Assembly (NCBI RefSeq): GCF_000221185.1 | Contig: NC_015865.1 | Location: 1,488,001-1,552,000 of the forward strand | Length of the DNA: 64,000 nucleotides | DNA from: Thermococcus sp. 4557 | GTDB taxonomy: Archaea; Methanobacteriota_B; Thermococci; Thermococcales; Thermococcaceae | Direction: 5' to 3' | In this document: piece after piece, positions 32,445-40,418 of the stretch | Numbering within the stretch: the first letter of the stretch is position 1 | How the letters are laid out: each line of letters opens with the position of its first letter | The notes under the pieces: model-generated | Database searches by the model: none | Told to the model about the DNA's origin: nothing | Seen by the model: only the letters and a program-made list of their open reading frames with translations | Translations under genes and position numbers: made by a program

Positions 32445-34034
32445 TCACCTCCCCAGTCTCAGGGCCAGGTAAACGGCCGCGACAACCCCGGCCAGGATAG
32501 CCAGCTTGACCCACAGGGAGCCGTTGTCCCTTCCTGGTGAGCCGGGAACATCACCTACAGAAGGTGCAGGGAGCGTCTGGGTGTCGTCGGGGGTGTCTTT
32601 CTCGTTGGTCTCGCTCATCTCCCCAGATTTTACGTCGTCCGCTCCGCTCGAGGGAGGTGAGATGACGATTTTCGAGTCCTCAGTTGCGAGCTTCTTCTCC
32701 AGGCTTATCTCGACGGTCTTTGACTCGTTAGGGGCCAGGATTACCTCCAGGCTCTTCGTTAGGTAGCCGGGAGCCTTTGCCGTGATGTTGTAGCGTCCGG
32801 GACTGAGGGTGAGGTTTTTGGCATTGACCTTCTCGCCGTTGATGAGCACCGTCGCGTTGGCCGGATACGTCACGACGTGGAGGGTCGCGCTGGCCGGGGA
32901 GAGCTTCAGGAAGACACTCGCGCTCTCCGCCAGAACCACGGATTCTCTGGCCGAAAGGTTGCCCCTTGAGGCTATGACCGTGTAGTTCCCGGGCGGAAGG
33001 AACAGCGTCGCCGGCGTGGTGGCGAAGGCTCTCAGAACCCCGTCGGTAACCACTATGGAAGCGTTGCCCGGCTCTGAATCTACTTCAAGGGGAACCGCTC
33101 TCACATCCTCCCTCTCCACAGTCAGCGCGGACTTCACCTTTTCCATGTCCACGTTGATGTGATGCATCTCGTGGGGGGCAACCTTCACGACGCTTTCTAC
33201 GAGATAGTGATTCTCCGCTATCCCAACGACATGGGTATCGAGCCTGTGAATTACCGGAATCCGTATCTTTCCGTAGTAACCGGCGGCGGTGGCGTTGTAG
33301 ACGTCGTGGGGGATTGCGGGGACGTAGAGGCCCATAGGAGTATAGAAGACGTACCTATTGTGGCCCCCGTTGATGTAGAACGTTAGACCCTCGGGAACAG
33401 AGGTTATCTCCAGCCGCGCCCAGGGGACGAGGTAAGTGGCGTTCCTGACGCTCTCCTGTCGTTCGCTTCCCCCTGGGTACACTTCGACGTAGAAAATACA
33501 GGGTTTCCCGTCATCGTCTCCAATGTGCATGAAGGTTCCATTGAGGGTTATGTACACCTCGTCCCTTCCCCGCACTGCGAGACCCATTGGGTAGGGATTC
33601 GATACGTTGAGATACCCGGAGTTGCTTCCACATCCCCCTGGAAATGCAAACGGATTAAAGGGCGGGTTGAGCTTTTCCCGGCTGTAATTGGCGCTCTCGT
33701 TGAAGATTGCCCTTACCGACGCGATTCCCTCCCCTGAAACTGCCTCTTTAATCTCCTCGAGGTTCACGCGAATTATTGTAGCCGTCTCGGCCACCACCGA
33801 AACCCGGGCAACCACCGTGACGTTTCCGGTTATCCTGACTGTGTAGTTCCCCGGCTTGAGCACCAGGCCAATGGGAGTGGCGTAAGAGCCTACCTCTCCT
33901 ATCTCGGCCACGTTTCCAGGTGCCTCAACGAACAGATAGCCGGGCCTCTCCATCGTGTTTTCCCCGGTCGAATACGCGGGGGGAACGAGCAGACCGGCCA
34001 TCAAAAACGCCAGAAAAATGAGCTTCCACCTCAC
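32445..34034 (-). CDS. PEGA-domain surface protein of the ABC cassette
   Basis: 529-residue exported protein. A signal peptide (WKLIFLAFLMAGLLVPPAYS) is followed by repeated PEGA/Ig-like beta modules: GLVLKPGNYTVRITG near 60, LFLPPGNYTVIAS near 350 and NLTLSPGRYNITAKAPGY near 420. A Pro/Ser/Asp-rich linker and a C-terminal membrane helix then follow (LWVKLAILAGVVAAVYLALRLGR). The GTG at 34034 overlaps the previous stop (GTGA) and has AGGAGGTGG in front; a longer ATG start at 34058 is less likely. PEGA domains bind surface polymers. This is a C-terminally anchored envelope protein of unknown function. Confidence 0.85.
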   Translation of the reverse strand: MRWKLIFLAFLMAGLLVPPAYSTGENTMERPGYLFVEAPGNVAEIGEVGSYATPIGLVLKPGNYTVRITGNVTVVARVSVVAETATIIRVNLEEIKEAVSGEGIASVRAIFNESANYSREKLNPPFNPFAFPGGCGSNSGYLNVSNPYPMGLAVRGRDEVYITLNGTFMHIGDDDGKPCIFYVEVYPGGSERQESVRNATYLVPWARLEITSVPEGLTFYINGGHNRYVFYTPMGLYVPAIPHDVYNATAAGYYGKIRIPVIHRLDTHVVGIAENHYLVESVVKVAPHEMHHINVDMEKVKSALTVEREDVRAVPLEVDSEPGNASIVVTDGVLRAFATTPATLFLPPGNYTVIASRGNLSARESVVLAESASVFLKLSPASATLHVVTYPANATVLINGEKVNAKNLTLSPGRYNITAKAPGYLTKSLEVILAPNESKTVEISLEKKLATEDSKIVISPPSSGADDVKSGEMSETNEKDTPDDTQTLPAPSVGDVPGSPGRDNGSLWVKLAILAGVVAAVYLALRLGR

Positions 34035-35065
34035 CGCTTCCACCTCCTTTCCGTCCACAAAGCTGTCATAGCGAGAACAACGAGCGAGAGGACGAAGAAG
34101 TACTTAACCGGCGTCGAAGGTGAATGTCCGCTTCCATAGTCTGGGAGCTTGATGTTGGTGTCGTAGAGGTTGAACCCCTGTGCCCACCACTCCCTGTCGT
34201 CCTTTCCTTCCTTGAGGAGTCTCTCAAGTTTCCGGGAGTTTACCCGATCCAGGGGAGATGAGTCAATGACTCCGAGGCTGATGAGTTCCGGGGTTACATC
34301 GCAGAACAGCGTCGTTATTAAAATTCCAGTATCGATATCGTAGACCAGTTGGGTTATGGTTTCCACTCTGCCCCCTGTGCTCAGGTCGTAGACTAGGTAC
34401 TTGCTTCTGCCCTCAACGTAGAGGTAAGGCGGCAGAAAGTCCCTATAGTGAGTGTGGAGGATTTTGTCCTCCATCCACGTGAACGAGACGTTAGTTAGGA
34501 CGATATCATCTCCCAGCAGGCGATATTTTTTCATGAATGCTCTGGAAAGAATTTGTTCCCCTTTTCTTGGAGGGTTGGTGGGGTCTATGAAGAAGGTTGG
34601 GGGACCTATGGGGGTTCCATCTTCTTCATAGTAGGTCATATCGCTCAGATTGAGGTGGAGAACTTTCGAAAGAACCAGACGGGGAAGGGTTTCCTCGGGG
34701 CTCACGCTCACGTTGTTCATTTCAAGCGTAACCCTCACGAGAGCCGTTTCGTTGGTAACGTTGAGGATTTCAAAAGTCAGGTACGAATCTCCCCGCACTA
34801 ACAGGGGCACTATGGAGTTGTTATCCATTTTAACCAGGCCCGAAGTTCCCTCGTAGGCCTCTTTTATCTTAGCGTATGCATCCTTCGGGAGAAGTAGTGG
34901 CCATACTGGGAATACGTTAACTTCGTGCTTACCTGGGTGTTCCGGCATTTTTGTGACGTATTTGATGTGGGTTCCTTCTTTGAGCCAGTACGGGAGCGAG
35001 TGAACGGGGTGTGTGGTTGCTGAGACTGTCAGGAGTGCCAGGATAAGGGCGACGGTTTTTCTCAT
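34031..35065 (-). CDS. anchored secreted protein, LPYW paralogue 2
   Basis: 344-residue protein with a signal peptide ending before LPYWLKEGTHIKYV, a long beta-rich ectodomain, and a C-terminal membrane helix (YFFVLSLVVLAMTALW) with a basic tail. It is a tandem paralogue of the gene just upstream: shared blocks include LPKDAYAKI, LHLNLSDMTYYEEDG, VNNVSFTWM-like LTNVSFTWMEDKILHT, and DREWWAQGFNLYDTNIKLP. ATG 35065 overlaps the stop of that gene (ATGA). No known family. Divergence between the two copies suggests an old duplication or different binding partners. Confidence 0.82.
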   Translation of the reverse strand: MRKTVALILALLTVSATTHPVHSLPYWLKEGTHIKYVTKMPEHPGKHEVNVFPVWPLLLPKDAYAKIKEAYEGTSGLVKMDNNSIVPLLVRGDSYLTFEILNVTNETALVRVTLEMNNVSVSPEETLPRLVLSKVLHLNLSDMTYYEEDGTPIGPPTFFIDPTNPPRKGEQILSRAFMKKYRLLGDDIVLTNVSFTWMEDKILHTHYRDFLPPYLYVEGRSKYLVYDLSTGGRVETITQLVYDIDTGILITTLFCDVTPELISLGVIDSSPLDRVNSRKLERLLKEGKDDREWWAQGFNLYDTNIKLPDYGSGHSPSTPVKYFFVLSLVVLAMTALWTERRWKR

Positions 35066-36072
35066 TCCCTCTTCCACCTCCAGTTGAGAACTGCAGTGAT
35101 GACCAGGAGTGCAAGTGAAGCTGCAAAGAAGTACTTCATTCCTGTGATCGGAGTTTTTGATGACGACGTTTCAGGGAATTTGATGTTAGTATCGTAGAGA
35201 TTGAAGCCAGGTTCCCACCACTCCCTATCAGCTTTGCCCTCATCGAAAAGTTCCTTCATTCTTCTGCCGGCAAGGTAGTCGTAGCTGTCTCCGTTTATAA
35301 TTCCAATTGTAAGCAACTCGGGAGAAAGCCCCATCAGTGGAGCCGTAAGCATGACTCCCGTATCTGAATCATAAACCCTACTTGAAGCAACTGAGACCCA
35401 TATCCCACCTCCCTCTCGCGACCATATCAGAGGTACCTCGTTGCTCTCAACAAGGATATATGGCGGATTAAAATCTCCATAGTAAGTGTGAAGAATCTTT
35501 TTGTCCATCCAGGTGAACGAGACGTTATTTACCCTTAAGTCGGAAGTCCTGAAATTGGACTCTCTGAGGATACTCAAACGAACGAGCAGGGCTCCTTTGT
35601 CTGGTAATTTGGCGGGATCCATGAAGAAAGCGGGCATTCCCAGAGCCCTGCCGTTTTGATAGTACATCATGTCCGTCAGGTTGAGGTGTATTGTTCTCGA
35701 GAGGATTAACCTGTTGAGGGGTTTGTGAAAGTTGACCAGCACTTTGCTCATATCTAAAGTGACCCTGATTGAGGCAGTATCGTCGGAAATATCAACGATT
35801 TCAAAGGTTAAGAAGACGTTCCCCTTCACCACCAGGGTTATGAAGGAGCCATTATCGATTTTCTCCACGGTGGATATGTTCTTATAAGCATCTTTCGGGA
35901 GAAGTCCTGGCCATACTTGAAACGCGTTCCATTCATGTTCGTCGTTATTCTTCGGCATCAGAAGAGCGTATCTAACGTAGGTTCCCTCCTTGAACCAGTA
36001 CGGGAGAGAGTATATGGGAGGGGTTAAAAGAAGTAAAAAAAGGAAGGATATGAAAATGTGTCTGTAGTTCAC
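35062..36072 (-). CDS. anchored secreted protein, LPYW paralogue 1
   Basis: 336-residue protein with a signal peptide (MNYRHIFISFLFLLLLTPPIYS), mature start LPYWFKEGTYVRYALL, a beta-rich ectodomain, and a C-terminal helix (YFFAASLALLVITAVLNWRWKRE). The most conserved segments with paralogue 2 are SFTWMDKKILHTYYGDF and DREWWEPGFNLYDTNIKFP. A GTG start at 36072, preceded by GGGGGG ACA, is used. Codon use is more AT-rich than in the neighbouring core genes, hinting at separate history. It may act as receptor, immunity or adhesion protein; none is shown. Confidence 0.82.
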   Translation of the reverse strand: MNYRHIFISFLFLLLLTPPIYSLPYWFKEGTYVRYALLMPKNNDEHEWNAFQVWPGLLPKDAYKNISTVEKIDNGSFITLVVKGNVFLTFEIVDISDDTASIRVTLDMSKVLVNFHKPLNRLILSRTIHLNLTDMMYYQNGRALGMPAFFMDPAKLPDKGALLVRLSILRESNFRTSDLRVNNVSFTWMDKKILHTYYGDFNPPYILVESNEVPLIWSREGGGIWVSVASSRVYDSDTGVMLTAPLMGLSPELLTIGIINGDSYDYLAGRRMKELFDEGKADREWWEPGFNLYDTNIKFPETSSSKTPITGMKYFFAASLALLVITAVLNWRWKRE

Positions 36073-36083
36073 TGTTTGTCCCC

Positions 36084-36099
36084 CCCAGTTTATGCTGGG
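36084..36099. other. intergenic hairpin in the secreted-protein operon
   Basis: Stem CCCAG/CTGGG with a 6-nt loop between the first gene (36100-36471) and the second gene of the cassette, directly after the first stop codon. On the minus strand it also carries the G-run that serves as ribosome site for the second gene. It could be a processing or partial termination site giving more of the small secreted protein than of the rest. Confidence 0.4.
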
Positions 36100-36471
36100 T
36101 CACCTAAAGTAGTTGGGTATCAGGGCCTTAGCACGTCCTTTCTCCCCATTGTATCTCCTGTAATAAACGTAGGAATAGGCATACATACCATGTGGATCCG
36201 TTATAATGCCCTTGTCTAGTATCTTAACTCCTTTACCCTCAGTAGTGCCCCAGACTGTGTCAGTGAGAACCTTCTGGAATTTTCCGTTGCAGACTAAGAC
36301 CTGTCCGTGTATGCCGGCCCAGACCCACTCGTCCTGACTCCACTCTCTAACGTCGCTGTTGTGGTCCCAGGGCGTCCAGCAGCTTTGGGTGGAAACGCTA
36401 CCTGCCGCGTTCACAAGACCTACAAACAACCCCCCAACTAGGAGGACTCCAAGTAATATCCTATGCTTCAT
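36100..36471 (-). CDS. small secreted protein heading the ABC cassette
   Basis: 123-residue protein with a clean Sec signal peptide (MKHRILLGVLLVGGLFVGLVNA) and a mature part of about 100 residues. It has two cysteines (SCW; LVCNG) that could form a disulfide, five Trp, and a Tyr-rich end YAYSYVYYRRYNGEKGRAKA. It has no membrane anchor, so it is released or held by partners. No family is recognised with confidence; Sec-type secretion, size and an adjacent ABC system recall lactococcin-972-like bacteriocins. First gene of the operon, with its own AT-rich promoter (ACTTATAAGA near 36514-36523) and GAGGGGTGCTACC ribosome site. Confidence 0.78.
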   Translation of the reverse strand: MKHRILLGVLLVGGLFVGLVNAAGSVSTQSCWTPWDHNSDVREWSQDEWVWAGIHGQVLVCNGKFQKVLTDTVWGTTEGKGVKILDKGIITDPHGMYAYSYVYYRRYNGEKGRAKALIPNYFR

Positions 36472-36498
36472 GGTAGCACCCCTCAGGAGGCATTAATA

Positions 36499-36588
36499 AT
36501 AACATGTCAGGTCTTATAAGTCTTACGTTTTGAAATTGTGCTTAATACACTTGGTTCAGCGAATTTAAAAACAGCCAATACATGTTAT
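36499..36588. promoter_or_regulatory. AT-rich promoter region with inverted ATAACATGT elements
   Basis: ATAACATGT at 36499-36507 and its reverse complement ACATGTTAT at 36580-36588, each flanked by TAATAATA-type bases, bracket the TATA box of the secreted-protein cassette. One copy overlaps the predicted transcription start. Two copies of the same 9-mer in inverted orientation suggest a regulator bridging the promoter. The gap from 36472 to 36686 is the most AT-rich in the window; nothing else is seen in it. Confidence 0.4.
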
Positions 36589-36686
36589 ATAATAATAAAT
36601 CCAGAATTAAGTAACAACGCGTCTGATTTCCAAAAAGTCCTGGATTAAACCGTCAATTAACTCAAAATGTTAAAGTGGGAGTGACT

Positions 36687-37322
36687 CTAAATCTCCCCCT
36701 TCCCCTCGAAAAACGCCTCAAGCTCCTCGTCGCTTATCTCGTCGTCGGCTTCCGTGTAGCCGAGTTCCCTCTTCTGGAGTTCTATCAGTCCTGGTGTGAG
36801 GAGAAGCCTCCCATCCAGCTTCGGCACGGCGTAGTGGAGGGTTATCTCGCTGAACTCGTCCAGCTTTATCGTGGGGTTCAGCTCGTACTCAATCTCGTCA
36901 AGCCTCTTCCCCTCCGCGATGAGCTTCGCCACTATCGCCGAGCCGTCTATGGAGAACTGCACGCTCCCTATGTGCCTGGCCTTCGCCCCTTCGATCTTCT
37001 CGGTTATGAACTTCTTGGTCTTCCCTGTGAACTCGAAGTCGCCGAGGATTCCGCCGACGACTATTATGCTGTCCTCCTCGATGTCCTCGGGCTTCAGCTC
37101 CTCTTCCGCGAAGGGGTCGAGGATTATCAGCTTTGAGCGGTCGAAGGGGAACTCCGTAACGCTCTGGGCCAAAACGCTCCCCAGCTTCGCCAGCTCTTCC
37201 CTCTCGTGCGGCTCCACGTTGGTGAATATCAGCTTTTCTCCCCACCACTCGCTCGCGTGCCTGTACTCGAGCAGAACCCAGTCGCGCAGTTCCTCCAGGT
37301 GTTCTATGAGCAGGTACGGCAT
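36687..37322 (-). CDS. SFM1-like SPOUT methyltransferase
   Basis: 211-residue protein matching the archaeal COG2428/PF04252 family, related to yeast SFM1, which methylates an arginine of ribosomal protein S3; it was earlier predicted to be an RNA methyltransferase. The SPOUT core is visible: SIIVVGGILGDFEFTGKTKKFITE and the trefoil-knot-like segment SIDGSAIVAKLIAEGKRL. ATG 37322, preceded by GGTGATGCTC, is the start; the frame is open far upstream, but that part is antisense to the next gene. A TATA-like CTTTTAAGG is about 40 nt upstream. Confidence 0.82.
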   Translation of the reverse strand: MPYLLIEHLEELRDWVLLEYRHASEWWGEKLIFTNVEPHEREELAKLGSVLAQSVTEFPFDRSKLIILDPFAEEELKPEDIEEDSIIVVGGILGDFEFTGKTKKFITEKIEGAKARHIGSVQFSIDGSAIVAKLIAEGKRLDEIEYELNPTIKLDEFSEITLHYAVPKLDGRLLLTPGLIELQKRELGYTEADDEISDEELEAFFEGKGEI

Positions 37323-37421
37323 GAGCATCACCGGGTCGGCTTTGGACTGAGACCTTAAAAGCCTGCCGACTTCCCGGAACTGCCCAGTTAGAGTTTTAAC
37401 GGAAAAGGCCAACCTTGGAGT

Positions 37422-38021
37422 ATGGGCTTCAGGGAGAAGTACGCGAGGCTTGGAGAGCGCTACAACGACCTGGAAAAGCCGCTGGACAGGTTTTTCTGTC
37501 CGCTCAGGGAAAAGGCCGCAGAGTTCGTCCGGGGAAAAGTCCTCGAGGTCGGTGTGGGCGTCGGGAAGATGCTCCCCTACTACCCGCCCAGCGTTGAGCT
37601 GCACGCCGTTGATGCGGTCCCAGAGATGGTCGAGATAGCCAGAAGGAGGGCCGATGAACTGGGTCTAAACGTCCGCTTTTACGTCATGGACGCAGAGGAC
37701 CTGGAGTTTCCGGACGGGAGCTTCGACACCGTGGTCTCGGCCTTCGTCTTCTGCACCGTTCCCAACCCGGAGAGGGCGATGGAGGAAATTCACCGCGTCC
37801 TCAAGCCCGGTGGAATGCTGGTCCTTCTGGAGCACACGAGGAGCGACTGCCGGCTTTTGAACTGGCTTTTCCTGAAGCCCCTCGACGTTCTCCTCGGCCT
37901 TTTGCTGGATGACAACACGCTGAGGGAGACGCACCTTTTGGCCAGAAAGTACTTCGAAATCGAGCACGAGGAGAGCCACTACCGTGGAATAGTGCGGTTG
38001 ATTGTGGGCAGGAAGGTGTAA
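37422..38021 (+). CDS. class I SAM-dependent methyltransferase (UbiE/phospholipid-methyltransferase type)
   Basis: 199-residue methyltransferase: motif I VLEVGVGVGKM, the acidic ribose-binding residue in HAVDAVPEM, motif DAEDLEFPDGSFDTVVSAFVFCTV, and HRVLKPGGMLVLLEH. These features and the C-terminal hydrophobic region (LFLKPLDVLLGLLL) resemble methyltransferases acting on lipids or quinone-like molecules. The true substrate is unknown. CTTGGAG precedes the ATG. Divergent from the SFM1-like gene, each with its own TATA element. Confidence 0.85.
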   Translation: MGFREKYARLGERYNDLEKPLDRFFCPLREKAAEFVRGKVLEVGVGVGKMLPYYPPSVELHAVDAVPEMVEIARRRADELGLNVRFYVMDAEDLEFPDGSFDTVVSAFVFCTVPNPERAMEEIHRVLKPGGMLVLLEHTRSDCRLLNWLFLKPLDVLLGLLLDDNTLRETHLLARKYFEIEHEESHYRGIVRLIVGRKV

Positions 38022-38042
38022 TAACGTCCGTGAGAAGAAGGT

Positions 38043-38120
38043 GGTGCGGTGGCCGGGATTCGAACCCGGGTTACCGGCTTGGGAGGCCGGTGTCCTGGAC
38101 CAGGCTAGACTACCACCGCG
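38043..38120 (-). tRNA. tRNA-Gly (CCC)
   Basis: Acceptor GCGGTGG/CCACCGC, anticodon stem CCGGC/GCCGG with loop CTCCCAA (anticodon CCC), T arm CCGGG-TTCGAAT-CCCGG, and an encoded CCA. There is no intron. A TATA-like CTTTTAAATGG lies about 40 nt upstream on the minus strand, between the tRNA and the end of the DMT transporter gene. Confidence 0.97.
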
Positions 38121-38159
38121 CTGGCCCGCTATAATTAAGCCGTTCCCCATTTAAAAGCT

Positions 38160-38990
38160 TTATTGTTCCCTTCCGAGGATTATGCCCCCTACTATCATCG
38201 CCAGCCCCAGGACGGTCGCCGTTGCGATGCCCTCCCCTACAATGGCCGAGATAAAGAACAGGCTCAGGAAAGGCACCAGGTAGGCCAGGTTTGATGCAAA
38301 CGCCATGTCCCCCTCAACCGCCCTGTACCAGAGGAGGAAAGTAACCCCCATCTCGAAGAGGCCGACGTAGATTGCCCCTGCCAGGCCTTCCACGGGAGGA
38401 ACTGCGAAGTTACCGGTGGCGACGACGGCGATTGAAACGTAGGCGAAGCCGAAGAGGAAGTTCCAGAACATCTTTTCGACGAGGGGCCTCCCATCCCGGA
38501 GGTTCAGCAGCCAGTAGCTCGCCCAGATGACCGCGCTTCCAAGGCCGAGGGCCACTCCTAGGGGATCTGTGAAGTTCAAACCCGCAACGTCGCCTTTCGT
38601 GGCAACGACAATGGCCCCGAGGAATCCGAGGAACAGGCCGAGCACAGTTCTCGCACTGGGTCTCTTTCCGAGGAGGGGAATCGAGAGGAGAACGAGCATC
38701 AGAGGCCAGGTGTAGTTGAGCGCCTGAGCCTCCTGGGCGGGTAAGCGGTCGTAGGCCGAGAAGAGCACTGTGTAGTAGAGGAGCGGATTTATTAGGCCGA
38801 GGTATGCCGAGCGGAGGTTTTCCCTTCTGGGGCTGAACTCCTGGGCGTAGAGGATTCCGAAGAGGACGAGCGAGGTTAGGGAGGCGTAGAACAGAAGCTG
38901 AAGAGGGCTCATGTAGCGGAGCGAGAGCTTGAAGGCACTCGCGACGGTTGACCACAGGAGAACTGCACCGATAGCGTGCTTGCGGGGCAT
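38160..38990 (-). CDS. EamA/DMT-superfamily transporter
   Basis: 276 residues with ten predicted membrane helices in two EamA repeats (first ending near LNYTWPLMLVLLSIPLLGKRPS, second near AFASNLAYLVPFLSLFFISAIVGE). These carriers export or import amino acids, nucleotide precursors or other metabolites; no substrate can be assigned. On the minus strand TTTATATTCC at about 39011-39020 is near enough to the ATG for a leaderless or very short-leader mRNA. A palindrome upstream of this TATA box is listed separately. Confidence 0.9.
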   Translation of the reverse strand: MPRKHAIGAVLLWSTVASAFKLSLRYMSPLQLLFYASLTSLVLFGILYAQEFSPRRENLRSAYLGLINPLLYYTVLFSAYDRLPAQEAQALNYTWPLMLVLLSIPLLGKRPSARTVLGLFLGFLGAIVVATKGDVAGLNFTDPLGVALGLGSAVIWASYWLLNLRDGRPLVEKMFWNFLFGFAYVSIAVVATGNFAVPPVEGLAGAIYVGLFEMGVTFLLWYRAVEGDMAFASNLAYLVPFLSLFFISAIVGEGIATATVLGLAMIVGGIILGREQ

Positions 38991-39061
38991 GACTCCAACT
39001 CATTTTTTGGGAATATAAATTCAGCGATTTTGGCTCTCCGAATAAAATTTGGTTCTGCCCC

Positions 39062-39087
39062 CGTTACCGGGTAACGCCCCCATTACC
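39062..39087. promoter_or_regulatory. palindrome and extra half site upstream of the DMT transporter promoter
   Basis: CGTTACC-G-GGTAACG is a perfect 7-1-7 palindrome at 39062-39076. A further copy of one arm, CATTACC, follows at 39081-39087 within the direct repeat GCCCCC(G/A)TTACC. It lies about 45-65 nt upstream of the DMT TATA box, and downstream of gcvT. An activator site for the transporter gene is the likely reading; the regulator is unknown. Confidence 0.45.
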
Positions 39088-39119
39088 TAAAAGGTTTTTG
39101 GAGAAAAGAAGAGGAAGGA

Positions 39120-40316
39120 TCACTCCTCCCTGAAGGCTCCGTACTTCTTGGGGTCGTAGAAGGGCGGAGCAACGGTCACGGCCTTCTTGGGCTTGCCCCT
39201 TATCTCTATCTCCAGCTCGACGCCTGGCTTGGCATACTCCTCCTTAACGAAGGCTATTCCGATGCCGATTCCGAGGAGCGGGGAGCTGGTTCCGCTGGTG
39301 ACCTCTCCTATGAGCTCACCGTCCGCGTAGACCTTGTAGCCCTCCCTCGGGATGCCCTTGTCGACCATCTTGAAGTGCACCATCTTCCTGCCGAGACCGC
39401 GCTCCCTCTGCTTGAGGAGTGCCTCCTTGCCGATGAACTCCTTGTCCCAGAAGATGGCGAAGTCGAGGTTGGCCTGGAGCGGGGTAACCTCGTCGATGTC
39501 GGTGCTGAGGAGCTGGAGCTCCTTGGTCTCGTTGCCGTAGAGCGTGTAGCCCGCCTCAAGCCTGAGGGTGTCCCTCGCTCCGAGTCCGGCCGGCTTTATG
39601 CCGTACTTCTCGCCGGCCTCGAGGATTCTCTCCCAGACGTGGAGGGCCTTCTCCGGCTCTCCGCGCTTGCTCTCGTCCGGGTGGTACGGGTTGGCGTCCT
39701 CAAAGTAGACCTCCCAGCCGTTCTCGCCGGTGTAGCCGCTCCTCGAGAGGAGCATCTTGATTCCGTCGAGTTCAACCTCCTTGGCCTGGAACCACCAGAG
39801 CTCGTTGATGTCGATGCCGAAGAGGTCCTTGGCAAGGTCCCTGGCCTTTGGACCCTGGATTGAGAACATGACCATATCGTAGGTCTTGTTTTCAATTTCG
39901 AGGTCGAGCTCACCGAACTTCTCGATTCCGCGCTTTATCGCGTTGAACCAGGCCTCGAGCTTCTCGAAGGCATCTGAATCGCAGACCATCATGTAGGTGT
40001 CGTTCCCCATGTTGAAGACCAGCGTCTCGTCCTTAACAGCTCCCCTCTCGTTGAGGACGAGGGTGTAGGTTCCGCTTATGGCGGGGGGCTTGCTTATGTC
40101 GTTGGTGGTCACGTACTGGAGGAACTCGAGGGCGTCCTTACCGCGGAAGATGAACTCGCCCATGTGGGAGACGTCGAAGATTGCGACGCCGTTTCTAACA
40201 GCCAGGTGCTCCTCCTTTATGCTGGAGTACCAGATTGGCATCTCCCAGCCCGCGAACTCCTCAACCTTCTTGGCGTGCTCCTTATGCCAGTCGAAAATGT
40301 GGACCCTCTTGACCAT
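39120..40316 (-). CDS. gcvT: glycine cleavage system aminomethyltransferase (T protein)
   Basis: 398-residue T protein that moves the methylene group from the aminomethyl-lipoyl H protein to tetrahydrofolate (or the archaeal folate analogue), releasing ammonia. It is very close to the Pyrococcus protein in length and motifs: [64 protein letters not shown] 40316 follows GGTGATAGCT. The gcvH and gcvP genes are not adjacent, so the gene is a single unit here. Confidence 0.96.
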   Translation of the reverse strand: MVKRVHIFDWHKEHAKKVEEFAGWEMPIWYSSIKEEHLAVRNGVAIFDVSHMGEFIFRGKDALEFLQYVTTNDISKPPAISGTYTLVLNERGAVKDETLVFNMGNDTYMMVCDSDAFEKLEAWFNAIKRGIEKFGELDLEIENKTYDMVMFSIQGPKARDLAKDLFGIDINELWWFQAKEVELDGIKMLLSRSGYTGENGWEVYFEDANPYHPDESKRGEPEKALHVWERILEAGEKYGIKPAGLGARDTLRLEAGYTLYGNETKELQLLSTDIDEVTPLQANLDFAIFWDKEFIGKEALLKQRERGLGRKMVHFKMVDKGIPREGYKVYADGELIGEVTSGTSSPLLGIGIGIAFVKEEYAKPGVELEIEIRGKPKKAVTVAPPFYDPKKYGAFREE

Positions 40317-40418
40317 AGCTATCACCGTTCAAACTTCAATCGGGGCGTTATAACCCTTTCCAATACATGGGCAACGATAATAAACATCGACGTACAAATT
40401 AATACTGAGGTGTTCGAG

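Noticed and set aside
30577-36471. Cassette as an S-layer or type IV pilus locus
   Set aside because: No pilin signal (class III), no secretion ATPase, and no SLH-type repeats; the ABC-2 permease and ATPase do not fit these systems.
37323-37604. Upstream extension of the SFM1-like protein
   Set aside because: It would be antisense to the methyltransferase gene, and a GGTGATGCTC ribosome site precedes ATG 37322.
39062-39087. GTTACC repeats as a CRISPR or repeat array
   Set aside because: Only three short half sites, no regular spacers, and placement upstream of a promoter.
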